A stretch of DNA of 64,000 bases, taken from positions 1 through 64,000 of the forward strand of contig MKZN01000014.1 in the NCBI GenBank assembly GCA_001938995.1. Direction: 5' to 3'. Position numbers and translations under genes: made by a program. Under the pieces are notes generated by a model. The model was not told the DNA's origin, ran no database searches, and saw only the letters and a list, made by a program, of their open reading frames with translations. This DNA comes from Bacillus pumilus (GTDB lineage Bacteria > Bacillota > Bacilli > Bacillales > Bacillaceae). Shown here piece by piece: positions 35,121 through 45,249 of the stretch; the first letter of the stretch is position 1; each line of letters starts with the position of its first letter.

Positions 35121-35735
35121 ATGTATGACTATCAAGTCAATGCTTCGCAAATGTACGGCATCATTCAAAAACAAACACAACAAATCATGATGCTTGAAAA
35201 AAGGCTTAACGAGCTTCAGCAGGAATTACAAATGATCAAAGATAAACCAACAACCCATATCGATCGGATTGATTATCAATTTGATCAACTGAAAATCGAG
35301 CGGCTGGAAGGCACATTGAATATTGGACTCAATCCATCTGATCCAAACAGTGTTCAAAATTTTGAAGTGGGCCAAACAACGACCCCGGGAATTGGAATGA
35401 TGCAGCAAGAAATGGCTGGTCAATTTTTTAATCAAACACGCCAGTTGATCGATGCTTTCCTAAATGAAGAAGCACCTGACCTTCTAGAGGAATTAGAGCA
35501 ACGATATGAAGGTACCTTAGATGAAAGCAACAAACACCATATTATCGAAGACATCCGAAAGCAAATTGACAGCAGAATCAAATACTATGCAGGACAGCTG
35601 CCGCACCGGGAAGATATGACGCCACTGCAACGTTCAGAGCAAATTGCAGAATACGTGAAACATGATGTTAAAAGGGCCATCGAGCACTTTTTAACGCATA
35701 TTCCAAACGAAACGAAAGGAGAGGAAAACGGATGA
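35121..35735 (+). CDS. gerPC: Spore germination protein GerPC
   Basis: 204-residue soluble protein with an N-terminal coiled coil (~12-45), then a globular part. The start at 35121 follows CGGAGGTG by 8 bases; in-frame sequence back to 34941 lies inside gerPB in another frame. Its stop overlaps the gerPD start (ATGA). Confidence 0.93.
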   Translation: MYDYQVNASQMYGIIQKQTQQIMMLEKRLNELQQELQMIKDKPTTHIDRIDYQFDQLKIERLEGTLNIGLNPSDPNSVQNFEVGQTTTPGIGMMQQEMAGQFFNQTRQLIDAFLNEEAPDLLEELEQRYEGTLDESNKHHIIEDIRKQIDSRIKYYAGQLPHREDMTPLQRSEQIAEYVKHDVKRAIEHFLTHIPNETKGEENG

Positions 35736-35908
35736 ATTTCACAGTCGTCAACCGCAACATCGAGACTGGGAGTATTAGAGTAGTTGGGGTATCGTCCTCT
35801 TCCCTATTTATCATCGGGGACACAGACCATATACAATTATCCTCGATTTTTGATACACCACCCGAATCACTAATTATTGGCCCGTTTGTTCCTCTAACAC
35901 CTCAATAA
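35732..35908 (+). CDS. gerPD: Spore germination protein GerPD
   Basis: 58-residue protein MNFTVVNRNIETGSIRVVG..., the usual GerPD length. It starts inside the gerPC stop (ATGA overlap) and ends by sharing one base with gerPE (TAATG). Confidence 0.92.
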   Translation: MNFTVVNRNIETGSIRVVGVSSSSLFIIGDTDHIQLSSIFDTPPESLIIGPFVPLTPQ

Positions 35909-36339
35909 TGATCAAGCGTACATCACGTGTGAAGTTCACAAAGGTGAACTCTGTCGGGATTTCAAGTGTCGTTCAAATTGGTGATACACAAGAGCTATGC
36001 CCTCAAGTCAAGGTCTTAGCTTTGCAACGGACGATTAGTTTATTTTATGGGTATGAGGGGGGGAATTTAGACGCAAAAGAATTTGAAGTGTTTTATGAGC
36101 CTATTCCTTTGATGCTGCCAGAGCGATCCGTCAGAACGGCATTTTACCATGAGAAGCCTGTGATTAACGTGTCATCGATCCATATAGAAGGGGTCTCTTC
36201 TTCTTCTATTTTTCAAATCGGCTCTACATGTGGAATGAATGGCGTTGCGCGCGTGAAGCATATTCGGGAGTTATTTAGTCATGACAAAAATCCGCCAAAC
36301 TCACAAGTGGACCTACCTGCGCATATGATGGTGATATGA
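35908..36339 (+). CDS. gerPE: Spore germination protein GerPE
   Basis: 143-residue GerPE. Two copies of the GerP motif (SVGISSVVQIGD near 13 and IEGVSSSSIFQIG near 91) mark it. The TAATG overlap with gerPD indicates translational coupling, with no strong ribosome binding site of its own. Confidence 0.92.
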   Translation: MIKRTSRVKFTKVNSVGISSVVQIGDTQELCPQVKVLALQRTISLFYGYEGGNLDAKEFEVFYEPIPLMLPERSVRTAFYHEKPVINVSSIHIEGVSSSSIFQIGSTCGMNGVARVKHIRELFSHDKNPPNSQVDLPAHMMVI

Positions 36340-36361
36340 CTTCGGATAAAGGATGTCGATT

Positions 36362-36580
36362 ATGCCAGCAATTGTCGGACCCATTTACATTAACTCTATT
36401 TCTGGGGGCGTCGTGAACGTCGGTGATTCGTTTTACCTTTCACCTAAGAGTTCTTCAAAATCTGCTCTAGGTTCTGGGGCGGGTAACACCGGAGATTTCC
36501 TGATATTGAATAATGGCATTAGTGCAACCAACTATGTGGATCCTGACTTAAATGATCAGAATATGGTAGGCAATGCATAA
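36362..36580 (+). CDS. gerPF: Spore germination protein GerPF
   Basis: 72-residue protein MPAIVGPIYINSISGGVVNVGD, a paralogue of GerPA. The start at 36362 follows AAAGGATGTCG; three codons of the longer frame are ignored. Last gene of the gerP operon, followed by a terminator. Confidence 0.95.
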   Translation: MPAIVGPIYINSISGGVVNVGDSFYLSPKSSSKSALGSGAGNTGDFLILNNGISATNYVDPDLNDQNMVGNA

Positions 36581-36581
36581 A

Positions 36582-36626
36582 GCGACTCCTCTGACACCCG
36601 AGTTCAACTAGAGGAGTGCTTTTTTA
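36582..36626. terminator. Terminator of gerP and yisB
   Basis: Stem ACTCCTCT (36585-36592) / AGAGGAGT (36610-36617) followed by GCTTTTTT. It lies between convergent gerPF and yisB. Confidence 0.85.
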
Positions 36627-36629
36627 TGC

Positions 36630-36929
36630 TTATTTCTTTCTGCGTTGTCTCGATTTTTTTGTTTTCACCAGCTTGCTTGCCGGTTGTTTTCGAATCCATT
36701 TGATGTACGATACTAGTTTTTCGTCGTGTCTTAATGCATCAAGTGTATTCAAACGTACGGCAAGCTCATGGTTTGAATAAAGGGCATGTACTTGTTTATG
36801 ACAAGGGATGCACAGGAAGGCAGTCGGCAACCATGTACCACCCTCTTCTTTTGGCGTTAAATGATGTTCCGTACGCAGGACATCTTGTCTTCCGCATAGC
36901 TCACATAATCCAATGGTTTGTTTCGCCAT
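36630..36929 (-). CDS. yisB: HNH endonuclease-family protein YisB
   Basis: 99-residue protein with a small HNH nuclease motif: CELCGR at 11-16, TEHHLTPKEEGG near 26-36, and CIPCHKQVH near 40-48. The four Cys would bind structural zinc. It sits directly downstream of sbcC on the same strand (19-base gap), as in B. subtilis, suggesting a DNA repair or recombination link. Confidence 0.9.
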   Translation of the reverse strand: MAKQTIGLCELCGRQDVLRTEHHLTPKEEGGTWLPTAFLCIPCHKQVHALYSNHELAVRLNTLDALRHDEKLVSYIKWIRKQPASKLVKTKKSRQRRKK

Positions 36930-36948
36930 CCTGACAACCCCTCATGGT

Positions 36949-39900
36949 TTACATTAATTCCATTGATACCGTTGTCCCTTTCCCGCTTGGATCTGCTGGA
37001 TGGACAATCAATTTCTTTGGCAGTCTCATCTTCAATTCCTCCACATGACTAATGACACCAACTGCTAAGTTTTGTGACTGAAGTTTTTCGAGTGCGGTAA
37101 TCACCGTATCTAATAAGTCTTGATCCAGCGTACCGAATCCTTCATCAAGGAAAAAGAATTGCAGTGGGAATTCTCCCCTCAGCTGGATTTGCGCTGAAAG
37201 GGCAAGCGCTAACGCTAGTGAAGTCAAGAAGGTTTCCCCGCCAGACAAGCTGGACACTGGACGTCGCACCCCTCCATTTGCATCATCACGCATGACAAAG
37301 CCGCCTTCTGAGTCGACCTCTATCGCATATCTTTGTCTTGTCAATAAACCAAGACGAGCCGATGCATCACGACTTACACTTTCTAACTGCTCCTCTGCTA
37401 AAAATTCTACAAAGGTATTTCCTTTAAAGACGGATAATAGCTTATCTAGCCGATCAATTTCTTGCTGTAATTCTTGCAAACGCTCATGAATACTTGAAAA
37501 GCGTTGATGATTGTCTTCAATGACACGTAAATGCTCATGAGCAGATCCACTCATCTCTATTGCTTCTTCTAATTCTTTTTCTGCCGTATCTTTTCTGACT
37601 TGAACGTTTGTCCACTGATCTTCATCCAGTGATTGACCTTTCAGCAGTTCAGAAATTCGCTTTAAGTTTGCTGCACATTGCTTCTTTTTATCCTCAAATT
37701 GTTCAATTTCCTGTTTGACTGTTTGACGTATCGTTTGATCCATCAAAGCAGATGCAATCTCCTCTGGCTTGCTAAAAGAGGATGTCTCTGTTTCTTTTTG
37801 CCACGCTTCTTCAGCCTCTAGTTTTCGCCTTTCTGCCTCTTGAAGTTGACGCTCACTGCTAGAAAAATGACTTTGCGCTTCTCTGAATCGTTGCTGGGCT
37901 TGCTGTAATGTTTCGTACGATTGTTGTTCCTTTTCATTCAAATGCGTTATGGTTTGTTCTATCTCGCTAAGCTCATCTGAGATCGATGCGGCTGTTAATG
38001 GATATCGCCCTAGGTCTGTTTCATATTGATAAATGAGCTGCTCTTGGCTTTCTAGCTGATGCGCTAGTTTATCAAGCCCTTTTTCAAGTTCGTATATAGT
38101 CGTTTGCAACTGCGCTTTTTCCTGCTGTTTTTCTTCTAAAAACGCAATGCTTTTCTCTATCCGTTCTTTATAGCCTTCTGCTTGTTGATCTTTTTCATCG
38201 ATTTGTTTTTGCATGTCTTGCACGTGTTCGATTGTAAAGTGCGGAAATGCCTGTCCAAATTGGTTTGTTTGCTCTGTAAGATCTGACTGAAGCTCCGTGA
38301 TCAGCTCATCTAATTCTTGAATGCGCTGTTGCTCAAATGTCAATTGATCTTCCATTTTACTCATTTGTGCAGTTCTATCAAGCGTTTCGTCCATTAGACG
38401 AGATCGTTTATTTTCAATTCCTTGAATATCTTGTTTGATGCCTTTCCACTCTTGAATCATTTGGTGCACAGACTGAGAGTTTTGCCCTGCATCTACTGCT
38501 GCCGCCACTTCTGTGCCGGGCACTTTTTGAGATAAAAAGGAAAACTGCTTCACTAATTGATTTGCGTGCGTTTCTAGCAGCTGCTTTGCTACATACATAT
38601 CTCTAGCATATTCTTCTGCTAGCTTGAGCTCTTCGTCTAGTTGCTGGATGGCTTGATCAATCCCCGCAACTGTTTCTTGATGTTCTTGGACTAACGCAAC
38701 TTTTGGATCATGATGAACCGAGCCGCAAACGGGACATGGCTCACCGTCGACTAACTCTGCTGCCAATTCCTTTCTTAATTCGGCTGCTCTGACAGCATCA
38801 CGCTGTTCTAATTTTTCCAATCGATGATTTTGCTCCCGTTTGCTCACTTCTGTAAGCGCTCGTTCACATTCACATACATAGAAATAGAGTTCTTCAATCG
38901 CCTGAAACGATTGTTCTATTTTGTCATGGTGATCTTTTTGCTGTTGTTGGAGCTTTTCATATTCTTTTATAGCCTGTGAGGTTCGTGTTTTGAGTCTATC
39001 AAGCTTTTGCTGTTCCTTTTGGATGTTTAGGTTGATTCTTTGGACATTCTCACTCAAACGCAAAGCCTCTTGTACACTTTTTCGCTCTTTGACAGAGACA
39101 TGTAATTGCTCGAGCTCACGCTTCAGCTGCGTTTGTTTCGTAAGGGCTCGCTCTAATAAAGATTGGAGATGATCAGCCTCTTCCTTTTTTTGTATCAATT
39201 GCTGCGCTTGCTCATTTTTTTGCTTTTCCCATCCTATCTTTTCTTGTAGAGCCTCTTCTTTTTTACGTTCAATGTCCTTTAACTGTTTCAGCTGCTCCTT
39301 CTTTTGAATGAGCTCTGGTTCTGTCTCTAATTTCTTTTGCCGATCTCGCTCATATTCCTGCGTCATCTGTTGAAAGACCGTTTGTTGATGAAGAAGATGC
39401 TTTTCTGCTTCCCGCTTCTCTTTTGCCGATTGAGCAAGCTGCGCTTCCGTTTTTGATAATGCATCCGCATATGGCTTTAATGTCTCTGCTTTCTCCGCAA
39501 TCAGAAGTTGTGCCTTTTTTTCCTCCATCGTTGGCGCCAACAGGTCGAGCTCGTTTTGTTCCGTCTCATATGTTTCTCGTTCTTTTTGATATTGCCAGGT
39601 GGCTTGCGCCTTTGTAAAAGCATGAAGCGCTTCGTCCCGCGCCTGTTTTTTCTCATGGAAAATCGCTTTCGCTTTCTCCGCTGCTTCTTTGGCGTTTGCT
39701 AATGCTTCTGGTCCTGCTTCTCCTAAACCTTTCAGTTCAGACAGCAGTTCATTTTTTTGTCCATATTTCTTCTGAGCTTTTGCTCGCAACCGTTTGACGA
39801 GCTGATCACCATACTTCTCTAGGTTGAACAACCGTTGTAGCATTTGGCGTCTGTCTGTTCCTTTTAATGAAAGGAATTCCGCGAACTTCCCTTGGGGTAA

Positions 39901-40344
39901 AACCACTGCTCGCGTAAAATCATCAATGGTTAACCCAAGTAATTCTTCTATTTTCCGATTGACGTCACTGGCTTTATCCGCAAGAACAGTCTGTGTATCA
40001 CTTATTTCAATCAAACGGCATAATGTGGTTCTCACCTTCATTTCATCCGCACGCTTGAAAGCACGTTCGACTTTATAAGAAATGCTATGCTCCTTTTGCA
40101 AAGCAAACGTAAAGGAAACGGATAGCTTTTCCTCTGCTTGATTTAAAATACCATGTGTATTATTCAAAGCACGTTCCACTTTGCCATAGAGTGCTAGTGT
40201 CATGGCATCTAATATGGATGATTTCCCGCTTCCTGTCGGTCCAAAAATGCCGAACACCCCTGCATCACATAAAGAGCTGAAATCAATGGATTGTTCTTCT
40301 CTGAAGCTATGAAGTCCTTTAATCGTTAGCGTAATCGGCTTCAC
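36949..40344 (-). CDS. sbcC: Exonuclease SbcCD ATPase subunit SbcC
   Basis: 1131-residue SMC-like ATPase. Walker A FGPTGSGKSS is at ~35; two long coiled coils flank a zinc hook CPVCG near 540; signature SLSGGET and Walker B FFLDEGFGTLD lie near the C-terminus. With SbcD it opens DNA hairpins and protein-blocked ends. Its start overlaps sbcD by 4 bases. Confidence 0.95.
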   Translation of the reverse strand: MKPITLTIKGLHSFREEQSIDFSSLCDAGVFGIFGPTGSGKSSILDAMTLALYGKVERALNNTHGILNQAEEKLSVSFTFALQKEHSISYKVERAFKRADEMKVRTTLCRLIEISDTQTVLADKASDVNRKIEELLGLTIDDFTRAVVLPQGKFAEFLSLKGTDRRQMLQRLFNLEKYGDQLVKRLRAKAQKKYGQKNELLSELKGLGEAGPEALANAKEAAEKAKAIFHEKKQARDEALHAFTKAQATWQYQKERETYETEQNELDLLAPTMEEKKAQLLIAEKAETLKPYADALSKTEAQLAQSAKEKREAEKHLLHQQTVFQQMTQEYERDRQKKLETEPELIQKKEQLKQLKDIERKKEEALQEKIGWEKQKNEQAQQLIQKKEEADHLQSLLERALTKQTQLKRELEQLHVSVKERKSVQEALRLSENVQRINLNIQKEQQKLDRLKTRTSQAIKEYEKLQQQQKDHHDKIEQSFQAIEELYFYVCECERALTEVSKREQNHRLEKLEQRDAVRAAELRKELAAELVDGEPCPVCGSVHHDPKVALVQEHQETVAGIDQAIQQLDEELKLAEEYARDMYVAKQLLETHANQLVKQFSFLSQKVPGTEVAAAVDAGQNSQSVHQMIQEWKGIKQDIQGIENKRSRLMDETLDRTAQMSKMEDQLTFEQQRIQELDELITELQSDLTEQTNQFGQAFPHFTIEHVQDMQKQIDEKDQQAEGYKERIEKSIAFLEEKQQEKAQLQTTIYELEKGLDKLAHQLESQEQLIYQYETDLGRYPLTAASISDELSEIEQTITHLNEKEQQSYETLQQAQQRFREAQSHFSSSERQLQEAERRKLEAEEAWQKETETSSFSKPEEIASALMDQTIRQTVKQEIEQFEDKKKQCAANLKRISELLKGQSLDEDQWTNVQVRKDTAEKELEEAIEMSGSAHEHLRVIEDNHQRFSSIHERLQELQQEIDRLDKLLSVFKGNTFVEFLAEEQLESVSRDASARLGLLTRQRYAIEVDSEGGFVMRDDANGGVRRPVSSLSGGETFLTSLALALALSAQIQLRGEFPLQFFFLDEGFGTLDQDLLDTVITALEKLQSQNLAVGVISHVEELKMRLPKKLIVHPADPSGKGTTVSMELM

Positions 40345-41516
40345 GTCGCTTCCTCCTCTTGTGTTTCATTGGCAAGCTCTAGAAATAGCTTTACTGTTTT
40401 TTCATCTGGCTGTCCGCCACCTGTTTGTCGTTCGTAAAATTTAACGAACCGTTCTTCGATCGAAAGCTTCTTCTGTGTCTGCTGATCTTCTAGTTGTTGT
40501 AATTCTTGAAACTTCGGCCGTATGTGGATAAAACCGCTATGCTGCTTTCTTAGTTGATGGATGTCTTCAATCGATAGTTGATCTGTTACATGCACCTCTA
40601 AATCAATCCACGCATGATGGTCTCGTTTCTCATCTAGCCATTCATGTACTTGGCTTAGTCCTTCCGTCGCCTTCCACTTCACAAGTGGCTTCCCGCTTGA
40701 TAAAAGGACTTCTTTCCAACTTGCTTTTCCGTTAGGCTTTGCCTCGACAATGGTGACGGATTTGGCATATCCTGATTCAGAGAAACTATAGGCAAGCGGT
40801 GATCCAGAATAGCGGGCAATGGTTTTGGCGCGTTTAATTGTTTGCGGGCGATGTAAATGACCGAGTGCTACATAACAAGCAGCTTCAGGCAGACTTTCAG
40901 CCGCAACTGTATAAGCTCCTCCAACTTCAATCGGTCTTTCAGAGTCTGTTTGACTGCCTCCTGCCACATAAATATGGCTCGTTGCAATATTGACCGTATC
41001 CGCTTGGAACTGCGCGCTTAAGTGTTGAAATGCTTGTTGTATTTTCAGATTGTATTGATCACGCAGCAGCTTTTCATCAAAGGTTTCTGCGAGTACCTCG
41101 TTTAGCCTTGCCTCGGACGGGTATGCTAGGGCTGCAATCGAAAGGCGTTCACTCGATGATGGCACATCCACTCGGATAATATCATTCGTTGGATAACCGA
41201 TTAAATGAATCCCCTGTTCATTTGTTAATGGAGAGGCTGCTGATAAGCGGTCGGGATTATCATGGTTGCCTGAGATCACGACGACCTGTCGTTTCCCTTT
41301 ATCAGATAAAGCAGACAGACTTTCATAAAATAGCTGTTCTGCTCTAGCAGGTGGATTGACTGTATCAAAGGCATCACCGGCCATTACAATGACATCAATT
41401 TGTTCGTCTCTGACGATTTGATATAATTCATCTAAAAACTGAGCTTGTTCCTCAAGCCTGCTTCGGCCTTCAAGGGTTTTCCCTAAGTGCCAATCCGCTG
41501 TATGCAGAATTCTCAT
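40341..41516 (-). CDS. sbcD: Exonuclease SbcCD nuclease subunit SbcD
   Basis: 391-residue Mre11-type phosphoesterase: MRILHTADWHLGK at the N-terminus, VMAGDAFD, VISGNHDNPDRL and ALGHLHRPQ bind two metals. The start at 41516 is preferred (GAGGTG site, MRILHTAD) over a form three codons longer. It lies between addA and sbcC, 22 bases after addA. Confidence 0.95.
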   Translation of the reverse strand: MRILHTADWHLGKTLEGRSRLEEQAQFLDELYQIVRDEQIDVIVMAGDAFDTVNPPARAEQLFYESLSALSDKGKRQVVVISGNHDNPDRLSAASPLTNEQGIHLIGYPTNDIIRVDVPSSSERLSIAALAYPSEARLNEVLAETFDEKLLRDQYNLKIQQAFQHLSAQFQADTVNIATSHIYVAGGSQTDSERPIEVGGAYTVAAESLPEAACYVALGHLHRPQTIKRAKTIARYSGSPLAYSFSESGYAKSVTIVEAKPNGKASWKEVLLSSGKPLVKWKATEGLSQVHEWLDEKRDHHAWIDLEVHVTDQLSIEDIHQLRKQHSGFIHIRPKFQELQQLEDQQTQKKLSIEERFVKFYERQTGGGQPDEKTVKLFLELANETQEEEAT

Positions 41517-41538
41517 GTCATTCACCTCTCATTCCTAT

Positions 41539-44500
41539 TTATAAAGAAATCTCTACATTCCCATCAAAGAAATAGAGAATCTTCTCTTCTAATCGTCTGT
41601 TGGTTAATCGTTCTACAGCTGTTGCATATAAGGCAATTTGTGTTTCATATCGTTTTCGTAAAATCGATTCAGCTGCTTCGATCCCGCCTGCATATCTCCC
41701 TTGTACTCTGTCTGTTTTATAATCTAGTAAATACAGTTTCCCATCTACTTCAAACAGACAATCAATCATCCCTTGAATGAGCACGGATTCACCGTCTGCA
41801 TCAATATGGCTGTACACTTCGTTGACAGGTAAAACCATACTAAATGATACTTCTCGTTTCACCCAGTCTGCTTTTTGTAGTTTTTGACCAATGGAAGTCG
41901 AGAAGAATGCGATGATCCCTTCTTGATCAATAGATTGAACTTGTTCATCTGTCAGTAAATCTCGTTCCTTTAACGAATTGAGGAGCTGCTGAATGCGAGA
42001 TTCATCATAGGATTCACCCACAGGTACAGGTAGCGGGATATGTTGCATGACTGTATGCATCGCTGTTCCTTGTTCTGCGGCAGTGAGTGTCTTTTTCTTC
42101 ATAAAAGCCGGGCGATCATATATTGGTGCATGTCCTTTTCGGATAGAAGAAGGAACACTGTATACGTCCTCTAGTTCTTTCATTCTCTTGATCTCTGAAA
42201 CAGACTGTTTTGTCCCAACTTGTGATGCTGCTAAATATGGATATGTCCATGTAAGCCTTTCAGCTACCTCCTGCTCATAGGCATGATGCGCCTCAAGAGG
42301 AATTCCTTCCATCAATGCTTGTACGACTTGGTGTTGTTCTTTTTTCTCAACGGTCATCTCTTCTTTCAAGAGATCTGTTGCTTGCGTGAATGAGATGGTA
42401 AATGAAGATGGATGAGTGAGAACGTTGCCAGCTGCTTCTTCTAAAATGGATGACATTGCCTGATGCCGGATGAGGGCAGGTCCAATGAAATCTAAGTATG
42501 TTTTGGCTTGGTATCGTTCAAAATCAGGGAGCAACCACTCATCTCCATTTGCAGCTTGTTGCCATTTATTTAAGGCTTTTTCCTGATGTTTCACCGAGCC
42601 GACCAAACATAATTTTTCTTTGGCTCTTGTAAGGGCTACATATAGGACCCTCATCTCCTCAGATAATAATTCTTTTCTCATCTTTTTCTTCATCGCTACA
42701 AGCGGCAATGTGGTATAACTAATCCTCAGTTCAGGATGAATATACTTGCTTCCAAAACCTAATTCTTTGTCGAGAAGATAGGGCTGATTTAAGTCCATCA
42801 TATTAAAATTCCTACCGAGTCCTGCAGTAAAGACAACAGGAAATTCTAAACCTTTACTACTATGGATCGTCATCATGCGGACAACATCCTCTGTTTCACT
42901 GATCGTTTTCGCTGCGCCAAGGTCATCTCCGCGATCCTGCATTCTTTCGATAAAGCGCAAGAATCGAAACAGTCCTCTAAATGCAGCCTTTTCATATTGC
43001 TTCGCTCGATCATAAAGAGCACGGAGGTTCGCTTGTCTTTGCTTCCCTCCTGGCATCCCGCCAACATAATCTAAATATTGTGTATCGCGATAAACTTCCC
43101 AAATCAATTCTGCAACAGAATGATTCATTGAAAAATCACGCCACTTACGTAATAAATGGAAAAACCGCTCGAGTTTTTTGCAACTAGGATGATCAGAACT
43201 TGTAACACTCATGAATGTTTTTACAGCATCATAGTAAGTGCCTTTTTTATCGCTCGTTCTAATGAGTGCCAATTCATTTTCGTCTAAATGGACAATAGGT
43301 GATCTTAAAACCGCTGCTAATGGGATATCTTGATATGGGTTATCGATCACTTTTAAAAGAGAAAGAACCACAGACACCTCTGTTGCTTCAAAATACCCAG
43401 AGGAAAGATTCGCATAAACAGGAATGCCCTGCTTTTTTAATTCCTCCATCATTTGCGGAGCCCATGGCATCGAACGAAGCAAAATTATGATATCTCGATA
43501 TTGCAAGTTTCGGTTCATTTGCTCTTTGGCATCGTAGACTTGAAATGGCTGTTCAATCAATTCTTTGATTCTCTTAGCTATGACTCTTGCCTCAAATTGT
43601 ACAGTCTCTAATTCTTCTCGTTCTTCATCGCTTTCTGCCTCATGCTGGTCAAGGTGTACAAGGAGCATTTCCGTTGTCGTATCTTCGCTTTTTGGATAGC
43701 TCGCCCCAAGCTTTAATTCAGCTTGTTCATCGTATTCAATTTCACCAACTGTTTCTCCCATAAGCTGTTTGAACAGAAAGTTTGTGCTGTCCAGCACATC
43801 AGATCGGCTTCGGAAGTTTTTATTTAAATCAATTCTTTTCCCTGTTTCTTTGCCGTCTCCTGTAAAGTGTTTATATTTATTTAAAAAGAGCATCGGCTCA
43901 GCCAGTCTAAACCGATAAATAGACTGCTTGACGTCACCCACCATAAATAGGTTTCCGTCTTGCGGAGTTTGTCCTTTAGAAACTAGCTTTAAAATCGTTT
44001 CTTGCACAAGGTTTGTATCTTGATATTCATCAACGAGCACTTCTTCAAATTGCTGTTGATAGTATGTGGCTGCTTCGGTTTCAATCAACTGCCCATCAGC
44101 ATCCTGCTCAGCTAAAATTCGTAAACAATAGTGCTCTAAATCGGAAAAGTCCACGATGGATTTTTCTTGTTTCGCTCTTTCAAAACGCTCTCCGAATGCA
44201 ATCACAAGCTCCACGAGGGTTTCCACAACAGGCTTCATTTCAGCCAAGCTTTTGATATGTTGCTTTGGGCTTCGCATAAAGTATTCGTCTTTGAGCTTCT
44301 CCAATTGTTTTTTTGCATGATTACGTGCATCCGTGGCTTTTTCTAATAGAACGGGGTCATATTCATCCCCTTTACATGTCTTGAGCCTCTTAAATTGGAT
44401 GTTCGGCAAGAGCTGATAGAGTCGTTCAAAATCATCTTGATGACGAATTAATTCATTTACTTGCTCTAAATCATCTATAAAATTCTCTGCTCTTGGTGCC

Positions 44501-45249
44501 GGTCCTCCTGGCTCTTTTGTGAGAGTCAGGGCTTGTTCTAAGAGCTCCTGACAGTTTCGAAACACGAGAGAAAGGTCCTCTTTTATATAGGGGTAAAATG
44601 GCAATTCTTCGACTTTTGTTTGTTCATCTACATCGTATAGAGAAATAAATGCCCTCATCCACTGCTTAGGAGAAGGATGCGACCTAGAAAACTCATAAAT
44701 TCTTTTTATGAGCCATTGTAAGTCTAAGTCGTGCCGGTCAGATGTGTAACGATCGACCAGTTCAAAGAAGGATGGCTTACCTGCTTCATACTCATCCTCA
44801 AACAGCTCATCTAATACTTCATCTCCTAATAATTCACCTTCTGTTTGGTCTGCCAAACGAAAGCCTGGATCAAGATCTATCTCATAATAAAAGGTGCGGA
44901 GAACTTGTAAACAAAATGAGTGCAAGGTCGAAATGTTGGCGCGGTTCATCAGTGACAGCTGTCTCCTCAAATGAAGTGACCCTGGATTGTTTGATAACTC
45001 TTTCTCGAGTGCTTCAGTGATTCGGTGCTTCATTTCTGCTGCGGAAGCATTTGTAAACGTCACAACGAGGAGACGATCCACATCTACTGGTTGCTCAGGA
45101 CGGGTCATTTTTCGGATCAGACGTTCAACCAAAACAGCCGTTTTACCTGATCCTGCCGCCGCTGCTACAAGAATATCCGTTCCTTCTGAAACAATGGCTT
45201 CCCATTGGTCATCCGTCCATGTACTGTTATTCGGTTTTTGAATGTGCAT
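41539..45249 (-). CDS. addA: ATP-dependent helicase-nuclease AddA
   Basis: 1236-residue UvrD-like helicase with a C-terminal RecB-type nuclease. Walker [16 protein letters not shown] is near 33, DEYQDTN marks motif [14 protein letters not shown] motif V/VI, and the nuclease core [11 protein letters not shown] is near 1175. With AddB it processes double-strand breaks up to Chi. Its start overlaps the addB end by 23 bases. Confidence 0.95.
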   Translation of the reverse strand: MHIQKPNNSTWTDDQWEAIVSEGTDILVAAAAGSGKTAVLVERLIRKMTRPEQPVDVDRLLVVTFTNASAAEMKHRITEALEKELSNNPGSLHLRRQLSLMNRANISTLHSFCLQVLRTFYYEIDLDPGFRLADQTEGELLGDEVLDELFEDEYEAGKPSFFELVDRYTSDRHDLDLQWLIKRIYEFSRSHPSPKQWMRAFISLYDVDEQTKVEELPFYPYIKEDLSLVFRNCQELLEQALTLTKEPGGPAPRAENFIDDLEQVNELIRHQDDFERLYQLLPNIQFKRLKTCKGDEYDPVLLEKATDARNHAKKQLEKLKDEYFMRSPKQHIKSLAEMKPVVETLVELVIAFGERFERAKQEKSIVDFSDLEHYCLRILAEQDADGQLIETEAATYYQQQFEEVLVDEYQDTNLVQETILKLVSKGQTPQDGNLFMVGDVKQSIYRFRLAEPMLFLNKYKHFTGDGKETGKRIDLNKNFRSRSDVLDSTNFLFKQLMGETVGEIEYDEQAELKLGASYPKSEDTTTEMLLVHLDQHEAESDEEREELETVQFEARVIAKRIKELIEQPFQVYDAKEQMNRNLQYRDIIILLRSMPWAPQMMEELKKQGIPVYANLSSGYFEATEVSVVLSLLKVIDNPYQDIPLAAVLRSPIVHLDENELALIRTSDKKGTYYDAVKTFMSVTSSDHPSCKKLERFFHLLRKWRDFSMNHSVAELIWEVYRDTQYLDYVGGMPGGKQRQANLRALYDRAKQYEKAAFRGLFRFLRFIERMQDRGDDLGAAKTISETEDVVRMMTIHSSKGLEFPVVFTAGLGRNFNMMDLNQPYLLDKELGFGSKYIHPELRISYTTLPLVAMKKKMRKELLSEEMRVLYVALTRAKEKLCLVGSVKHQEKALNKWQQAANGDEWLLPDFERYQAKTYLDFIGPALIRHQAMSSILEEAAGNVLTHPSSFTISFTQATDLLKEEMTVEKKEQHQVVQALMEGIPLEAHHAYEQEVAERLTWTYPYLAASQVGTKQSVSEIKRMKELEDVYSVPSSIRKGHAPIYDRPAFMKKKTLTAAEQGTAMHTVMQHIPLPVPVGESYDESRIQQLLNSLKERDLLTDEQVQSIDQEGIIAFFSTSIGQKLQKADWVKREVSFSMVLPVNEVYSHIDADGESVLIQGMIDCLFEVDGKLYLLDYKTDRVQGRYAGGIEAAESILRKRYETQIALYATAVERLTNRRLEEKILYFFDGNVEISL

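Noticed and set aside
44742..45241. Plus-strand frames of 84-92 codons inside addA
   Set aside because: Antisense shadows of the long addA gene.
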